Positions 8,706-18,708 of a DNA stretch of 50,470 nucleotides are shown here, one piece after another (positions within the stretch are counted from its first letter, which is position 1; every line of letters starts with the position of its first letter). The stretch comes from Fragilaria crotonensis. Lineage: Eukaryota; Bacillariophyta; Fragilariophyceae; Fragilariales; Fragilariaceae. The stretch spans positions 1 to 50,470 of the forward strand of contig JAKSYS010000467.1 in the NCBI GenBank assembly GCA_022925895.1. The letters are read 5' to 3'. The translations under genes were made by a program, and so were the position numbers. The notes beneath the pieces are model-generated. The model saw only the letters and a program-made list of their open reading frames with translations, was not told where the DNA came from and did not search any database.

Positions 8706-10108
8706 AAGAAAAACAGCTGTCTGGTGCCCGTTTAAAATCTTTGAGAGCCCTTGACAAAGCTCAGCCACCTGCTTTTCACCACAGTACGCCACTAGATGAG
8801 CAATCGACTTGTCTGTCGGAGTCTTCCGATGAAGGCGAATATCGAAATAAGGTAGTGTGTCCACCATTCGAGACCGGAGAAACTGTGTGTACTTGTGACG
8901 TAAGGTCATTGTCGAGTGTTTAAGCAATATGTAACCTGCCACAACAGGAATCCCCGCCTTGGGCGTGACATTAGACTCGTGAATCTTCAGATTGTTCAAT
9001 TTCATTGCCGACTGGACATGAGTCGAGTTCCTCCACGAAATGGGATTCTCGTTGAACGCAAAACGTACGGCGAATACAATCAACTGCTTTGTATGCACCT
9101 TCGTGATCTGGGGTTCCAAATACTCATCAAGATCAGAAACCGTCAACTCATGTACTCTTTTTGGATGGACTAGTTCAGCGCTGTCCCACATGTAGAAACA
9201 TCCATCGGCTTCCATAAAAGTAATGCTCAACATTGCATGGATTTCCGAAAGGAGACGCTGTTTGTTGTCAGCCAGGTCGTTGAACTCCTTCTGCACAAGT
9301 TTCCATTTAAACGAGATGCGATGAGCGCCGTCATTGGTCGTGACTTCATTACTTAGTGTAAAGGCTGATTGTTTAGCATCCGACTCTGAGTTTGATTCTC
9401 CATCTACATCGAAAGTCGTATTTCTCAGTGACGTAGATGCCTCTTCTGGGTCCGATCTTGGAGAATCGCATTTGCTTCCTGTCATTGCCTCAGAGTCCGG
9501 AATACTAAATCTTGTCATTTTATTGGGTAATCCGACTTCCTCCTCTATGATGGGACAGTTTGGCGTGGTCATTGGTGGCATCTTGGCATTGCGTTTGTTT
9601 ACACCTTTCACTGCCTTCCACAAACCTTTGTCCATATGCTTTGCGAAGTAAGCAATAATGTGCGGCCAATTGAAACGCTCTGTGTCCATTTCCAAGGACT
9701 TTGGTGAATGTTCAAGCAGGAAAGGTTGAGAAACTTTGTTTGCCCACGCATAGAGCTTAGGCGAGACGTTAAGTTCTCGATCCACATAAGACTTGTAATT
9801 AAACCATACAAGGCGGTGAAAACACAGTGGGTCAGAGTTACGCTGTCGCCAAATCGTATCGAACTCCTGTCCACTCATCGCCTGGAATCCCAAGGACGTG
9901 AACCGATGCCAACTAGTCGGTGAAACTGCACGGCGATAGCCATCATCATCAGCCTCCCTTTTTCGAGCACTGCTTTCAAATCACTATCGCGTTCGATCAA
10001 AACAGGGTTTGGAACGTAAGCAACTATAGTGAAACTGAACTCAGATGAGGTGATATCCAATGAGATATCGGAAGCGAAGAACGGCAACGGGGCCGTTCCT
10101 TCGGTCAT
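8706..10108 (-). pseudogene. Gene of unknown function, C-terminus cut by tip B
   Basis: Two minus-strand frames make one protein. The first (from a Met at 10,108) includes PFFASDISLDITSSEFSF and VPNPVLIERDSDLKAVLEKG and runs to about 9,900. The second (8,706-9,893) includes WPHIIAYFAKHMDKGLWK, an acidic Ser/Glu/Asp-rich linker and a folded-looking end with FDIRLHRKTPTDKSIAHLV. A frame change or small intron near 9,900 separates them. I recognise the pattern as a repeated diatom protein type but know no function. The open frame continues past HQTAVFL into tip B, which adds about 16 foreign residues. The missing end again faces the telomere. Confidence 0.6.
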
Positions 10109-10163
10109 GGTGAACGGTGCGGAGGTACGCAACAACTTCCTACTGTTTCTACGGATGTACGGT

Positions 10164-10500
10164 CGAAGGACAGAACTCAATGTAAAAACTCGAAACTAGA
10201 AAATTGTGTGCAATTACGCAATTACGGACAACAGTCAGAACGTACTTGCAAAAAACTAAATTAGAAAATTGTGTTTGTAGTCGTCTTAAATCAACATGTG
10301 TGTGATGGCACTGCTGGCGTACGAACGCACGAATTGAATCTTCTTCGTGTGTGCGACTGTACGGTTGCCGTACAAACGTTTGTGCGAAGTCAAAATAGTG
10401 CAACATTGCGACAGTACAACATTGCAACGGTTCAACACAATAGTGTAACATTGCAACATTACAACATTGCAACGATTCTACATAGCTACAGTCTACAGTA
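10164..10500. repeat. Relic subtelomeric repeat sequence
   Basis: Phrases shared with the terminal 1.2 kb occur here: gaaaattgtgt, gtgtgtgatgg, ggcgtacgaacgcacg, then a run of acattgcaac/agtgtaacattgcaac units. No coding frame is convincing. It is probably an old chromosome-end repeat now buried about 10 kb inside. Confidence 0.55.
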
Positions 10501-10507
10501 CAACATT

Positions 10508-10740
10508 ACCCCCAACCCTATCAGACTTATGAAGGAATTTCATCACCAACCTTAACCCTATTAATCTTATGAAGGAATTTCAACACCAACCTTAACCCTA
10601 TCAGCCTTATGAATATTTCAACATCAACCTTAACCCTATCAGTCTTATGAAAGAATTTCAACACCAACCCTATCCCTATCAGTCTTATAAAAGAATTTCT
10701 ACACCAACCCTAACCCTATCAGTCTTATGAAAAGAATTTG
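10508..10740. repeat. 40-bp tandem repeat containing telomere-like AACCCTA
   Basis: Units of the form cttatgaaggaatttcaaca + ccaaccttaaccctatcagt start near 10,528, 10,568, 10,608 (short copy), 10,646 and 10,686, about 40 bp apart. Each contains AACCCTA or CAACCCTAACCCTA. It follows the relic subtelomeric block and supports the view that an older chromosome end lay here. Confidence 0.8.
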
Positions 10741-11084
10741 TTCTTGTTTTGCGACCATAGCATTGGATCACTTGAAATTTTGACACTTAGAAAAGCAAAT
10801 TTTAGATGCTTTGTATCCCCTTATTTGTTCTTGACGCCAAAATGTTCTCACCGTACCACTTGGTTATACATACCATTCTTATTCTACAACTGGTCTTATT
10901 AAAAAATCCAGTCCCTATTCAATCGGCATTCAGGAAATTTCAATGTGCTCTACATGTTTTTATATACAGTCCATAATCATGCTCTGGTCTTATTAAAATC
11001 TCAAGTCCAATTATTGACTCTGATAATGCGCTGTCATTCAATTTCAGATTTCATTCCTTGTGTATTCCGGCCATAATATCAAGC
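10741..11084. other. AT-rich spacer without recognisable gene
   Basis: I see no coding frame, RNA gene or repeat structure here. The phrase tggtcttatt aaaa occurs twice (near 10,892 and 10,984), so part may be a diverged duplication. Confidence 0.4.
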
Positions 11085-11555
11085 ATGGTCTTTGACAAAT
11101 CATTCCGTCTACCATTTGGTAGCGCTTGATTTGTCAAAGACCGTGCATGGAAACAGTTAACCATGATCTGATACCGGCCACTAGCCCTGCATTCTGTCTT
11201 GTCTACCATTTGGTAGCGTCGGAGTTGCATGAGCCTGCCGAAGACAAATCATTCCGTCTACCATTTGGTAGCGTTTGATTTGTCATCGGAGCTCGGTATG
11301 GGTTAACCGACTTGTCTACCATTTGGTAGCGTCGGAGCTGCATGAGCCTGCCGAAGACGAATCATTCCGCCTACCATTTGGTAGCGTTTGATTTGTTATC
11401 GGAGCTCGGTATGGGTTAACTTTGTAATTGCAAGTGGCCCCTTGCACTGTATTTTGAGTTGTCTACCATTTGGTAGCGTCAGAGTAGCATTGATGGAGAG
11501 GTTGTACTGTAGAAGATTTAATGCTAAGACTGACCTAGCTCACCATTTGGTGGTT
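11085..11555. repeat. Cluster of CTACCATTTGGTAG palindromes
   Basis: The 14-bp palindrome-like CTACCATTTGGTAG occurs at 11,109, 11,203, 11,258, 11,316, 11,371 and 11,463, with a decayed copy near 11,541. The first sits in a larger palindrome, GTCTTTGACAAATCA ... TGATTTGTCAAAGAC. Copies alternate between two contexts (gcgtcggagctgcatgag and gcgtttgatttgt), and the composite unit repeats after 113 bp (11,203 to 11,316 and 11,258 to 11,371). It could be a binding-site array, a hairpin-forming locus or remnants of a small foldback element. Confidence 0.8.
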
Positions 11556-11699
11556 AAGTTGCCCGCGGTGTTTATTCTCTCGTCAATGCTCACATAGAAT
11601 TATGTGGGGTTGTTTGAACGTCAGAACGCAAGAATCAACCCTGTTTGAAATGTGAACTGAACAGAACGATACCAAGAAATGTCTCTCAATGTGCCTTCA

Positions 11700-12083
11700 G
11701 ATTCCTCATCATTGCGTGTCCTGTTTTTGTGTAGCAGTGATTGGAAACATGGACAACACAATCAAAATAGCAGACGACTGTGATGTTTGTTGTGATATCT
11801 TGTTTGTGTTTGTGATATGCTGACGGGGATTGGGAGGTCTGCGACACATTTTGGTGGCTGATCCGCGCCTGCCATGCTGATGATTTGATGACGACAAATA
11901 GGGACCCCTACAGCGGAGCTCTGTACCACCCGATGAAAAGGTTGCGTATCTAATGGTACCACCCAATGCTGAAAAAGACACACCCGATGCAAGTTTTCCC
12001 ATATTAGTATTCCACCCGATGTATCAAGTAAAAAAATACATCCCCGAAGTAATTTTATATAGAAATCGGACCGCCCCCTTAGG
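11700..12083 (-). mobile_element. Element C: 5' end only
   Basis: Only the start of the gene (MFPITATQK, about 11,730-11,760), the leader and the tip survive. Iterons CACCCGATG / CACCCAATG start at 11,927, 11,960, 11,981 and 12,013 (spacings 33, 21, 32), followed by GTATCAAGTAAAA and the terminus CCCCCTTAGG at 12,083. The leader and tip nearly match element B, so B and C belong to one lineage and share iterons. The rest of the gene, on the telomeric side, is missing. The right end abuts the truncated gene of element D. Confidence 0.8.
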
Positions 12084-13164
12084 CGGAATTTCAAGCATCA
12101 ATTCCTTCAAGAAGTATGCAATTGAAAATCCGTCTTGGTGATTGAATTGCTTGTTGGCAAACAGACCTCGTCGGAAGGAATATGCTAAAAGCTTTTTTGA
12201 GGTCAATTAGCAATGTTGATGGATCGTGTTGCATGGTATATGTGCATCGTTGTGACACATCTTCAATTTCGCCACCTTCAAATGTTTGCAATGCTGCACG
12301 TAGATCACCAGGTACCATTTTGATATTCTTTTGAGCATAGTTCAGAAGCCAGACTTCAGCAAGCTGGTGAAGTTTAACCAGGAATACCTCAGATAATGGA
12401 TTTGGCGGTGAATGGATCAAGTTGAAGTCGGTCTTGATTTTTTCAAAGAATTGTCTGCCACCGCCACAGCCAGAAATAAGAGGGGTGAACATATGAGTAT
12501 ACGTATCATCCTGTCTTTCCCTTTGTGGAAGTAGTGGCAACAAAGCAGTTCTTGCCTCGCCGTAATCAAATTGTTCCGTGATGTGAGGTGCTTTGTTGAA
12601 GAAAGCTGAGACTTGGGCATGGGAAACGTATCGACCGCAACAAAGCTTGATGAGCTCTACGTTCTCTAGTTTGGAAGCATCACAACCAGCCTTCTGGCAA
12701 TGTCGAATTGCACTTCCTTTTCTGGAATGAAAGTGCTGACCGCAAGTGCATGAATACCCTGAGTATGTTTTTTTGTTGTCAATACGGTATGGTTCAATGG
12801 TTCCTGATGCCTTTGCAACATCAAGTTGTGCTTTAAACATGTCATGGACTGAACGAACTAAGGCAATACCACTTCTCATACCGTGCTTTTTTAAATGATC
12901 ACGGATGCACCTTTCATCCATCCGAATTGGAACATTGATTTTGCATTCTTGACAGCCAAGTCCAAATGGAGAAAAGGTGAACAGTTCTTGAATCGGTCCA
13001 AAATCCGGCTCTCTCTCTTGGGGTGTGGAAGTAACCATAGTTACTAGTGTGATGCTTTGTTGTTTGTATGATTGACGATGTTTGAATGTGATGCGAAGTA
13101 CTTCTACAACACCAGTGCGCGCCAATTGAGATAGTACAGGATCTACGGGATCTTGGCGTAGCAC
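12084..13164 (-). pseudogene. Element D gene, N-terminal part only
   Basis: The frame carries FTFSPFGLGCQEC, HLKKHGM, CTCGQHF ... RHCQKAGC, LIKLCCGRYVSHAQV and QFDYGEARTALLPLLPQRE, closely matching element A. It then shifts frame at a T run near 12,197 (T6 here, T5 in A) and continues as SFRRGLFANKQF and DGFSIAYFLKELMLEIPP, where element C's tip is attached. The recombinase-like and helicase regions are missing. The first Met of the open frame overlaps the outermost iteron, so a later Met (about 13,038, MVTSTPQER) is a better start. Confidence 0.8.
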
Positions 13165-13320
13165 CCGACGTACACGTCTCTAAATAAAAAGTGACACACA
13201 ACGTACAAAAATTGACACCCAGCGTACAAATCCTCAGTTAAAAATGACACCCACCGTATCAAGTAATATTATCTATATCTGAAGATATTTTATCTATTTT
13301 TAGGCCCGCCCCCTTAGGGG
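13162..13320 (-). repeat. 5' tip of element D: iterons plus terminus
   Basis: Iterons CACCCGACGTAC, CACACAACGTAC, CACCCAGCGTAC and CACCCACCGTAT start at 13,162, 13,195, 13,216 and 13,248 (spacings 33, 21, 32). ATCAAGTAATATTATC, CTGAAGATATTTTATC and the terminus GCCCCCTTAGG follow. The join to the next gene reads TTAGGGGTTGCC. Confidence 0.85.
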
Positions 13321-14843
13321 TTGCCATCAAGCTGACGCATGGTGTACTAATTGGGTGGGATGGTCGCGTCATACGGCACTGTACGTCCGTAATGGATCGT
13401 GAGAATCCAGCGAAGCACGTGTACGGTTCGTTTTTTGCGGCGAAGACTTCCGTCGTAGCGTACGGTGCGCGAATGGCTTTTGTGCGTGAGTCGTTGAGAA
13501 GAGTCCGTGCAAAGCAGGACCGAAGACGGGATCGACGAAGAACTGCTACGGGCGAATCTGTGGGAAAGGCATTGACATGTGTTGGTGAGGGTGGTGTAGG
13601 ACTTGGCAATGTTCTTGGTGCCCCAATTCCAAAGAAGAATAAACAGGATGACGTGGCGATGGATCGTTGTTCTGAGGACGAGAGGTCGGTTGATGGTGAG
13701 GAATCTTGGAGTGACTACACTTATGCTAGTGGCGGCAGCGATTCCACTGGCGGTAAGGACGGTGGCTTGATTTTGGAAAGGGATCCGTTTGTTGAACGCG
13801 TGGAAAACGATTTGAAGGAGACGAAGGCTGGTGATGTTGTTGCGATCGGTGGCGAGTTGGCACCTCCTGTTGAGCAGGGTACCGGTCCCTTAACGTATTG
13901 TTTCTCTCGTGAGGTGCCGGTGCCCGGCAGCTGTAATCGCGCGCCAATTGATCTCGTAGAATGCGACGACGGGATCCGCGGTTACGTGGATTGCGTGGCG
14001 CGGTGCCCTGGTGATGTCGTATCTCGTGATACGGGTACGATTTTCGAGGAAAATTCCGATCGACGTGGAAAAATCCGTTCCAGGGAACATCACTCGAGTT
14101 CCGGTGTGGCTGCTGGTTTCATCGGCGGATGTGACGATTATGTTGATGGAGAACGTCAAACAAGCGGGTGGGAATCGCTTCGGAGGTGTCGAAACTTGCG
14201 GTCATGGGAATTTGAGGTGTGTGGAACGCGAAACGCACCTCGTGAACACAGATACGGCGGTCGGCATCCGGATCGGAGCGGTCGCGAGGGTGAGCCTGGC
14301 TATGGTGGCAAGGGCTCGTCGGATAACCACCGGAGTCTTTGCCGCAGTCGTGATCCGGGCTCGTCGGATAACCACTGGAGTCTTTGCCACAGTCGTGATC
14401 CTGGTTCGTGGCATGGTGAACGGAAGCGCCCACGTTCGGGCGTTTGGTGTGATATTGAAGGTGACGGTATGCAGTGTGCGTTGGGTCGAGAAGGTGGTGC
14501 GCCTGATTGGGAGCCTCGTGAACACGGTCGACACTGGGAGCATCGTCGAGGAGGAGACATCATTGACACTCGTCGTGATTGTTGTTTTGGCACTCCCAAA
14601 CGCGAGTCACACCGGCAAGAGGGTCATGGGAGCAACCAGGGGCACCGGGGAAGCGACAGACTGGGGGTACCCCGTGGAGATCGATGGGATGGTGTGCCGC
14701 CGGGTACGACGCATCGTGGTGATTCGTCGTGTAGAGTGTCACGTGCTGCACGCGGATGGTGTCGGACGTGGAATGGTGTGCCTGAAGTTGATCGGCAACC
14801 CGGTGTTTTCGGAAGTGAACACACACAAAAAATGCAGCGATAA
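13321..14843 (+). pseudogene. GC-rich gene, 5'-truncated; same family as the gene at 43.8-46.5 kb
   Basis: The frame is open from the junction with tip D and reads VAIKLTHG, WDGRVIRHCTS, then HVYGSFFAAK, followed by a basic segment and about 400 residues of Gly/Arg/Asp-rich low-complexity sequence. The gene near 45.8 kb has MAVKLGHV, WDGRVVRHCTS and HLYGTFTAAKE in the same order, so both belong to one family. The upstream half, with the HFDVNDASQGFSLW-like segment seen at 45.66 kb, is missing. The first internal ATG (13,392) is therefore not the original start. The H-x-D / RHC pattern may be a dioxygenase-like fold; function is unknown. A 45-bp tandem duplication lies at 14,312-14,401. Confidence 0.65.
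14312..14401 (+). repeat. 45-bp tandem duplication in coding sequence
   Basis: Two in-frame copies start at 14,312 and 14,357 (gggctcgtcggataaccac ...), encoding a repeated 15-residue unit starting GSSDNH and ending SRDP. Confidence 0.85.
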
Positions 14844-14920
14844 GTCGTGAAAATCATAAAACGAATTATTGTAATGCTGCTTGGAGTTTTAAGTCAAGGG
14901 GAGTCAAGTGCGTAGACAGA
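14844..14920. other. Short spacer left of element E
   Basis: AT-rich sequence between the stop of the GC-rich gene and the 26-bp repeats of element E. The 3' limit of element E is not defined and may lie in here. Confidence 0.4.
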
Positions 14921-14998
14921 ATGACACAAAACATCTACCGATGCGAATGACATGAAGCATCTATCAATGCGAATGAAACGAAACATCTACCGATGCGT
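14921..14998 (-). repeat. 26-bp x 3 repeat at the 3' side of element E
   Basis: Units atgacacaaaacatctaccg, atgacatgaagcatctatca and atgaaacgaaacatctaccg start at 14,921, 14,947 and 14,973, each ending in atgcg. The period is exactly 26 bp. They overlap the gene's last codons and may mark the 3' end of the element. No equivalent is evident beside element A's stop codon. Confidence 0.75.
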
Positions 14999-15577
14999 TG
15001 GTGTTTTTAGTGCTGTCTCCCGGGAGGTCAAGAACCGACAGAAAGATTCCCGGGAGGTGTAAATTTGTTCAATATATGATTGGAAGGTTCCCGTTGACTT
15101 AGAGCGTACGAAGTCATGTGAAAGCAACCGGCGCAATCGGCCTTTCACGGGGCAGCTGCTGATCTCGTGCTTTGCGGCACCTTCAGCACCTTTCATAACC
15201 CAGCACTCGCAACAGGCTCTGTTATTGATGTAATCCTTTTTAAAGGGGCAAAGCTTGCGATCATGTGTACCCACACCACACGCGTAGCACATTTTCCATT
15301 GAAAACAAACATGTTTATTTTCAGGCAAAGACTTACTTCCAGTTCCCTTGAGGAGAGGTATCCCCTCGACATGCTGGGTCGCCCTATGCTTTTTCAGGTG
15401 ACGACGAATGTATTTCTCATCAAACTCGAGTGTTGTAGACTTTATACATAGAAGACAGCCTAAGCCAAATGGTGAGAAGGTGAAACATTTTCGAATCGAC
15501 ACTGGATTAGTTGAAGATGGAAGATCTTCAAGAACATATTGCACCTTTCGTTTCTTTGTTAGAGTGATCGGAGGCAT
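14987..15577 (-). CDS. Intact mini-protein of element E: zinc finger fused to zinc knuckles
   Basis: An uninterrupted 196-residue frame. Start MPPITLTKKRK; FTFSPFGLGCLLC followed by RRHLKKH gives the N-terminal C2H2-type finger (about residues 33-64). At HRATQH/VEG the sequence jumps to GIPLLKGTGSK, matching the far C-terminus of element A, with the CCHC knuckle CYACGVGTHDRKLC and the second Cys/His cluster. The deletion removes well over 1,000 residues yet the frame stays open; one extra G beside the junction (GAGGGGATA against GAGGAATA in A) keeps it in phase. If expressed it would retain the presumed DNA-binding ends without the enzyme, so it could repress or be mobilised by full elements. 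That role is inference. Confidence 0.75.
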   Translation of the reverse strand: MPPITLTKKRKVQYVLEDLPSSTNPVSIRKCFTFSPFGLGCLLCIKSTTLEFDEKYIRRHLKKHRATQHVEGIPLLKGTGSKSLPENKHVCFQWKMCYACGVGTHDRKLCPFKKDYINNRACCECWVMKGAEGAAKHEISSCPVKGRLRRLLSHDFVRSKSTGTFQSYIEQIYTSRESFCRFLTSRETALKTPTHR

Positions 15578-15667
15578 GACAAAGGTATTTTATGTGGTGA
15601 TGTATTCCGAGAGGAAAGAGCCAAAGGGCTGTTTCAACAGTACTGAAACCCACGGGGGATCTCTGTA

Positions 15668-15823
15668 GCTCCCAATGCACATTTCACTAATTGAACAGGC
15701 AGCTCCGGAGGTTCAAAATTGGCTCCGGAGATCAAATCTCTAAATAAAATTGCTCCGGAGGCCTCAAGTAAAAATATATGTACCTGAGGATTTTTTATCT
15801 ACTTTGAACCCCTTTTCCTTAGG
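15668..15823 (-). repeat. 5' tip of element E: iterons plus terminus
   Basis: Iterons GCTCCCAATGC, GCTCCGGAGG, GCTCCGGAGA and GCTCCGGAGG start at 15,668, 15,702, 15,722 and 15,752 (spacings 34, 20, 30). Then CTCAAGTAAAAATATATGTA, CCTGAGGATT and the terminus CCCCTTTTCCTTAGG end at 15,823. The outermost iteron context (gtagctcccaatgca) is shared with element I. Confidence 0.85.
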
Positions 15824-15835
15824 AGTACTCGCATG

Positions 15836-15851
15836 ATACAATACTGTACTA
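15836..15851. repeat. Target-site duplication, left copy
   Basis: ATACAATACTGTACTA occurs here and again at 21,269-21,284, immediately outside the LINE. The 16-bp exact match marks a retrotransposon insertion. Confidence 0.85.
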
Positions 15852-16633
15852 GGCAGGAGGGGTTCTTCAGGTAATCCGCGGCGATATCACGACAACTGTA
15901 TTCGGTTCTCCCATCGTTGATCCCTCTGGTCTCGGTCGATGGTGTGGGTTTACCATTAACGGATCTGGGGGACAAAAAATGTAGCATAATCACTGGGTAC
16001 CGCACCTGCTCGAGCTCGATAACAACAGCACCTCTCGGAAGCACGTTTCATCGGGAATACGAGTATTTCCAAGCGCAAGGATTCCGTCAACCGCAACCCA
16101 GGACTCAATTCGTGGATGACCTATCCTCGACAATCCGGTTACTCAGAGAGGAAAACCATGCACTCGTGGTTATGATGGATGCTAATGCCGTCTTCTCCAA
16201 AGACACCAAGTTGAGCGATATGCTTCGGTCCCACGATCTCGTAGATCTTCACAAATCCCATCCAGCTCCATCTACATACATTGGTTCAGCACACAGAAGA
16301 ATCGATTACATCTTCGGATGTCCTAGAACTGAAGCGGCAATGAGTAGACAGGGTACCCTCTCATACTTTGAGGGTCCACAATCAGATCACAGAGCCTTAT
16401 ATGTAGATTTAAATTTATCCCATCTGTTCGGATCAATGCCAGAGGACCGTCTTCCTAGCCTTCAACGCCGGGCACTCAGGAGCGGAAATCCAGAGCTGAT
16501 CACACTGTACACCAGGACGATCAAACAATATTATGCAGATCATCGGATGCAAGACAGGATCGACGATTTGTTCAAAACATTCCAGCCTGACGCGAACTCA
16601 AGTGCGACGTCTACTTATTGCGTGGGACGATGA
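15852..16633 (+). pseudogene. LINE endonuclease domain (partial)
   Basis: The main frame opens near 15,917 and contains SIITGYRTC, MMDANAVFSKD (catalytic D-x-N), HPAPSTYIG, RRIDYIFGCP and GPQSDHRALYVDL (catalytic S-D-H). These are the late motifs of the apurinic-type endonuclease of LINEs, which nicks the target DNA. The early Asn and Glu motifs are absent because of truncation. A frame change near 16,600 separates this from the linker at 16,533-17,276. Confidence 0.85.
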
Positions 16634-17276
16634 CCAAGGAAGAGCTATGGAACATGCGGAAAGTGTTCTACGAACGCAACCAAAAATGTATAAATGGTCT
16701 CCTCGTTTGCGGAATGCCGGCGTCCTGTTACGTTACTGGAAATTGCGACTCCGCGAACTCACACATGTTGAGGATTATTCTGCGACATTCGCAAGGTGGG
16801 AGCGAAAGATTCAACAATTCGATTCATCGTTTGCACTGCCGCATAGAACCCAAGAGTTGTCAATCGACGAAGTTCGATCCCATCTCAACCAAGCCAACAG
16901 GACCCTTCGGAAGACTCAACGGGAAGCAACGGCTCTACACAATTTAAGCTACGAAGAGTTACTGGATTCATACGAATCTGACATGAATCCCAACACGCAA
17001 GCCGAATCTCAACGTAAAGCCGTAATTGTCAGACGAACAATGGCCGGAGAGAACAGTCGCCAGTTATATGGCAAAATAAGACAGATCGTGAAACCCAGCG
17101 AGGTATCCGCACTGCAACAATTGCTTGTACCAAGACACGTTGACACGACAACAGCCACGGTGCCAGGTCAAGTCCACAATATCCTGAAGTTTACAGCTCC
17201 TGAAAATCTGATATGGGATACAGTGATCACGCGAGAGGACATTGAAGACCATCTCCTTCAATCGAGACGCCTTTAG
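16533..17276 (+). pseudogene. LINE linker between endonuclease and reverse transcriptase
   Basis: This frame of about 247 residues connects the two catalytic domains. It contains a charged helical stretch (HLNQANRTLRKTQREATALH, then NLSYEELLDSYE) typical of the region before the polymerase fingers, and ends TREDIEDHLLQSRR where the RT frame takes over. No catalytic motif lies in it. Frame changes at both ends show that the polyprotein is broken. Confidence 0.75.
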
Positions 17277-18708
17277 AGCTGCAGCAGAATCGCCTTGTGG
17301 GCATGGGTTGATACATGACGCCTTAACGTTCTCAAGTCTATCACCGGAGGCAGAGTCATTGCTTGCAGGCGAAATTCCACCAGAATGGCACGGCGACCGA
17401 TATCTCCTGCGTGAGTTTCTAGCATCCTTTCAGATACCAGGTTCAGTACTAGAGGGAGATCCGATTCCAATGACTATCACAGCGGACGACATCGTTAAAG
17501 GATTTAAATCCTGGAAGGAAACGACTACGACGTCACCGTCTGGACGTCATCTCGGGCATTATAAAGCACTGATACAGGATCCAATACTCTTGGACTGCCT
17601 CCGCAAGTTTCTTAACATCGCAATCTCCCGAGGCATAGCCATACCACGATGGTGCAAGGCGGTGAATGTGATGATCGAAAAAGACAAAGGGAGCCCCAAA
17701 ATCAATCGTCTCCGCATTATCCATTTGTTTGAGGCCGACTACAATCTGTTTCTAAAAATTATGTGGGGGTCTCGTTTAGTTCGCCGGTCAGTACAACTTA
17801 GCTTACTCAACGACGGACAACACGGCTCGGTGCCAGGACGAACAACAATGGACCCAGTTATGTTGAATCAACTCACTACCGATCTATGTCGACTCCTGAA
17901 GGTAAACTACGTCCGGTTTGATAATGATGCCTCAGCATGTTTCGATCGCATCATCGTGGCGTTGGGAATGTTGGCTGCGCGCCGTTGTGGTATGCCCAAC
18001 GAAGCCGTCCGAACACACGCTAAATCCCTGGAGCTGATGCAATATATGGTGAAAACGGTATACGGTGTTTCAAATACGTCATACAAAGGGACCACTCTGG
18101 AACCATTGTTTGGCACTGGGCAGGGTAGCGGCGCATCTCCAGCGGTATGGTTGTCCTTAGTAGTAGTTCTCCTGAACACACTAGAGAAGGTCGTTCCAGA
18201 TCGTATCAGTTTTCGATCGGTTGACGGTACTATCACTCACCAACGCCTCGTGGACGCTTTCGTGGATGACACAGCTATCGGCATCACTGATGATGGTACC
18301 AAGACGTTCCGAGAATTAGTTCAAGCGTTGGAAAATGCTGCTCAGACATGGGAACAACTACTGCATTTTTCAGGAGGTGCCTTGAACTTAAAGAAATGTT
18401 CGTGGTATGCACTCTACTGGGATTGGCGACAAGGACGACCACAGCTCAGAGAACTTTCAGATGAAGACCCAACAATCAAACTTTATCAGGGCTCGTCGGA
18501 TACAGATTCCACCGTTCAAATCGACCGGCAAGGCATACACACATCAGCTCGGATCCTTGGAGTTCACCAAACTCCGACAGGCGACTTCTCGCACCATCTC
18601 CACGTACTGAAATCCAAAGCGGACCAATATGCTGGCTATATTCGGTCGCCCCGATTATCGCCATCGGACATCCGTGTTTTCACCGAACGATATACGCTCC
18701 GGCTATGA
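17242..18708 (+). pseudogene. LINE reverse transcriptase domain
   Basis: A frame of 488 residues. Motifs in order: TSPSGRHLGHYK, the KINRLRIIHLFEADYN region, GSVPGRTTMDP, motif A RFDNDASACFDRI (catalytic Asp), GTGQGSGASPAVWLSL (template-grip box), and motif C AFVDDTAIGI, where F-V-D-D takes the place of the usual Y-x-D-D. A conserved FSGGALNLKKCSWY follows. All catalytic aspartates are present, so this domain alone looks well preserved. It would copy element RNA at the nicked target. The frame ends at 18,708 and the thumb/connection region continues in other frames. Confidence 0.9.

Larger units (their letters stand above)
14921..15823 (-). mobile_element. Element E: internally deleted derivative with both ends
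   Basis: At about 0.9 kb this is a miniature of the helicase family. The right side has the full 5' tip. The gene joins the N-terminal finger directly to the C-terminal zinc knuckles. The left side has sequence beyond the gene's stop codon that includes three 26-bp repeats. It therefore lacks the recombinase-like and helicase regions but appears to retain both ends, which makes it a candidate non-autonomous form. Confidence 0.75.

Noticed and set aside
14921-14998. CRISPR-like array
   Set aside because: Only three directly adjoining units with no spacers, in a eukaryotic mobile element.
15824-15851. LINE 5' end removed by attachment of element E
   Set aside because: The 16-bp target duplication lies between tip E and the LINE, so the LINE was already 5'-truncated when it inserted; this junction is not counted as a cut gene.
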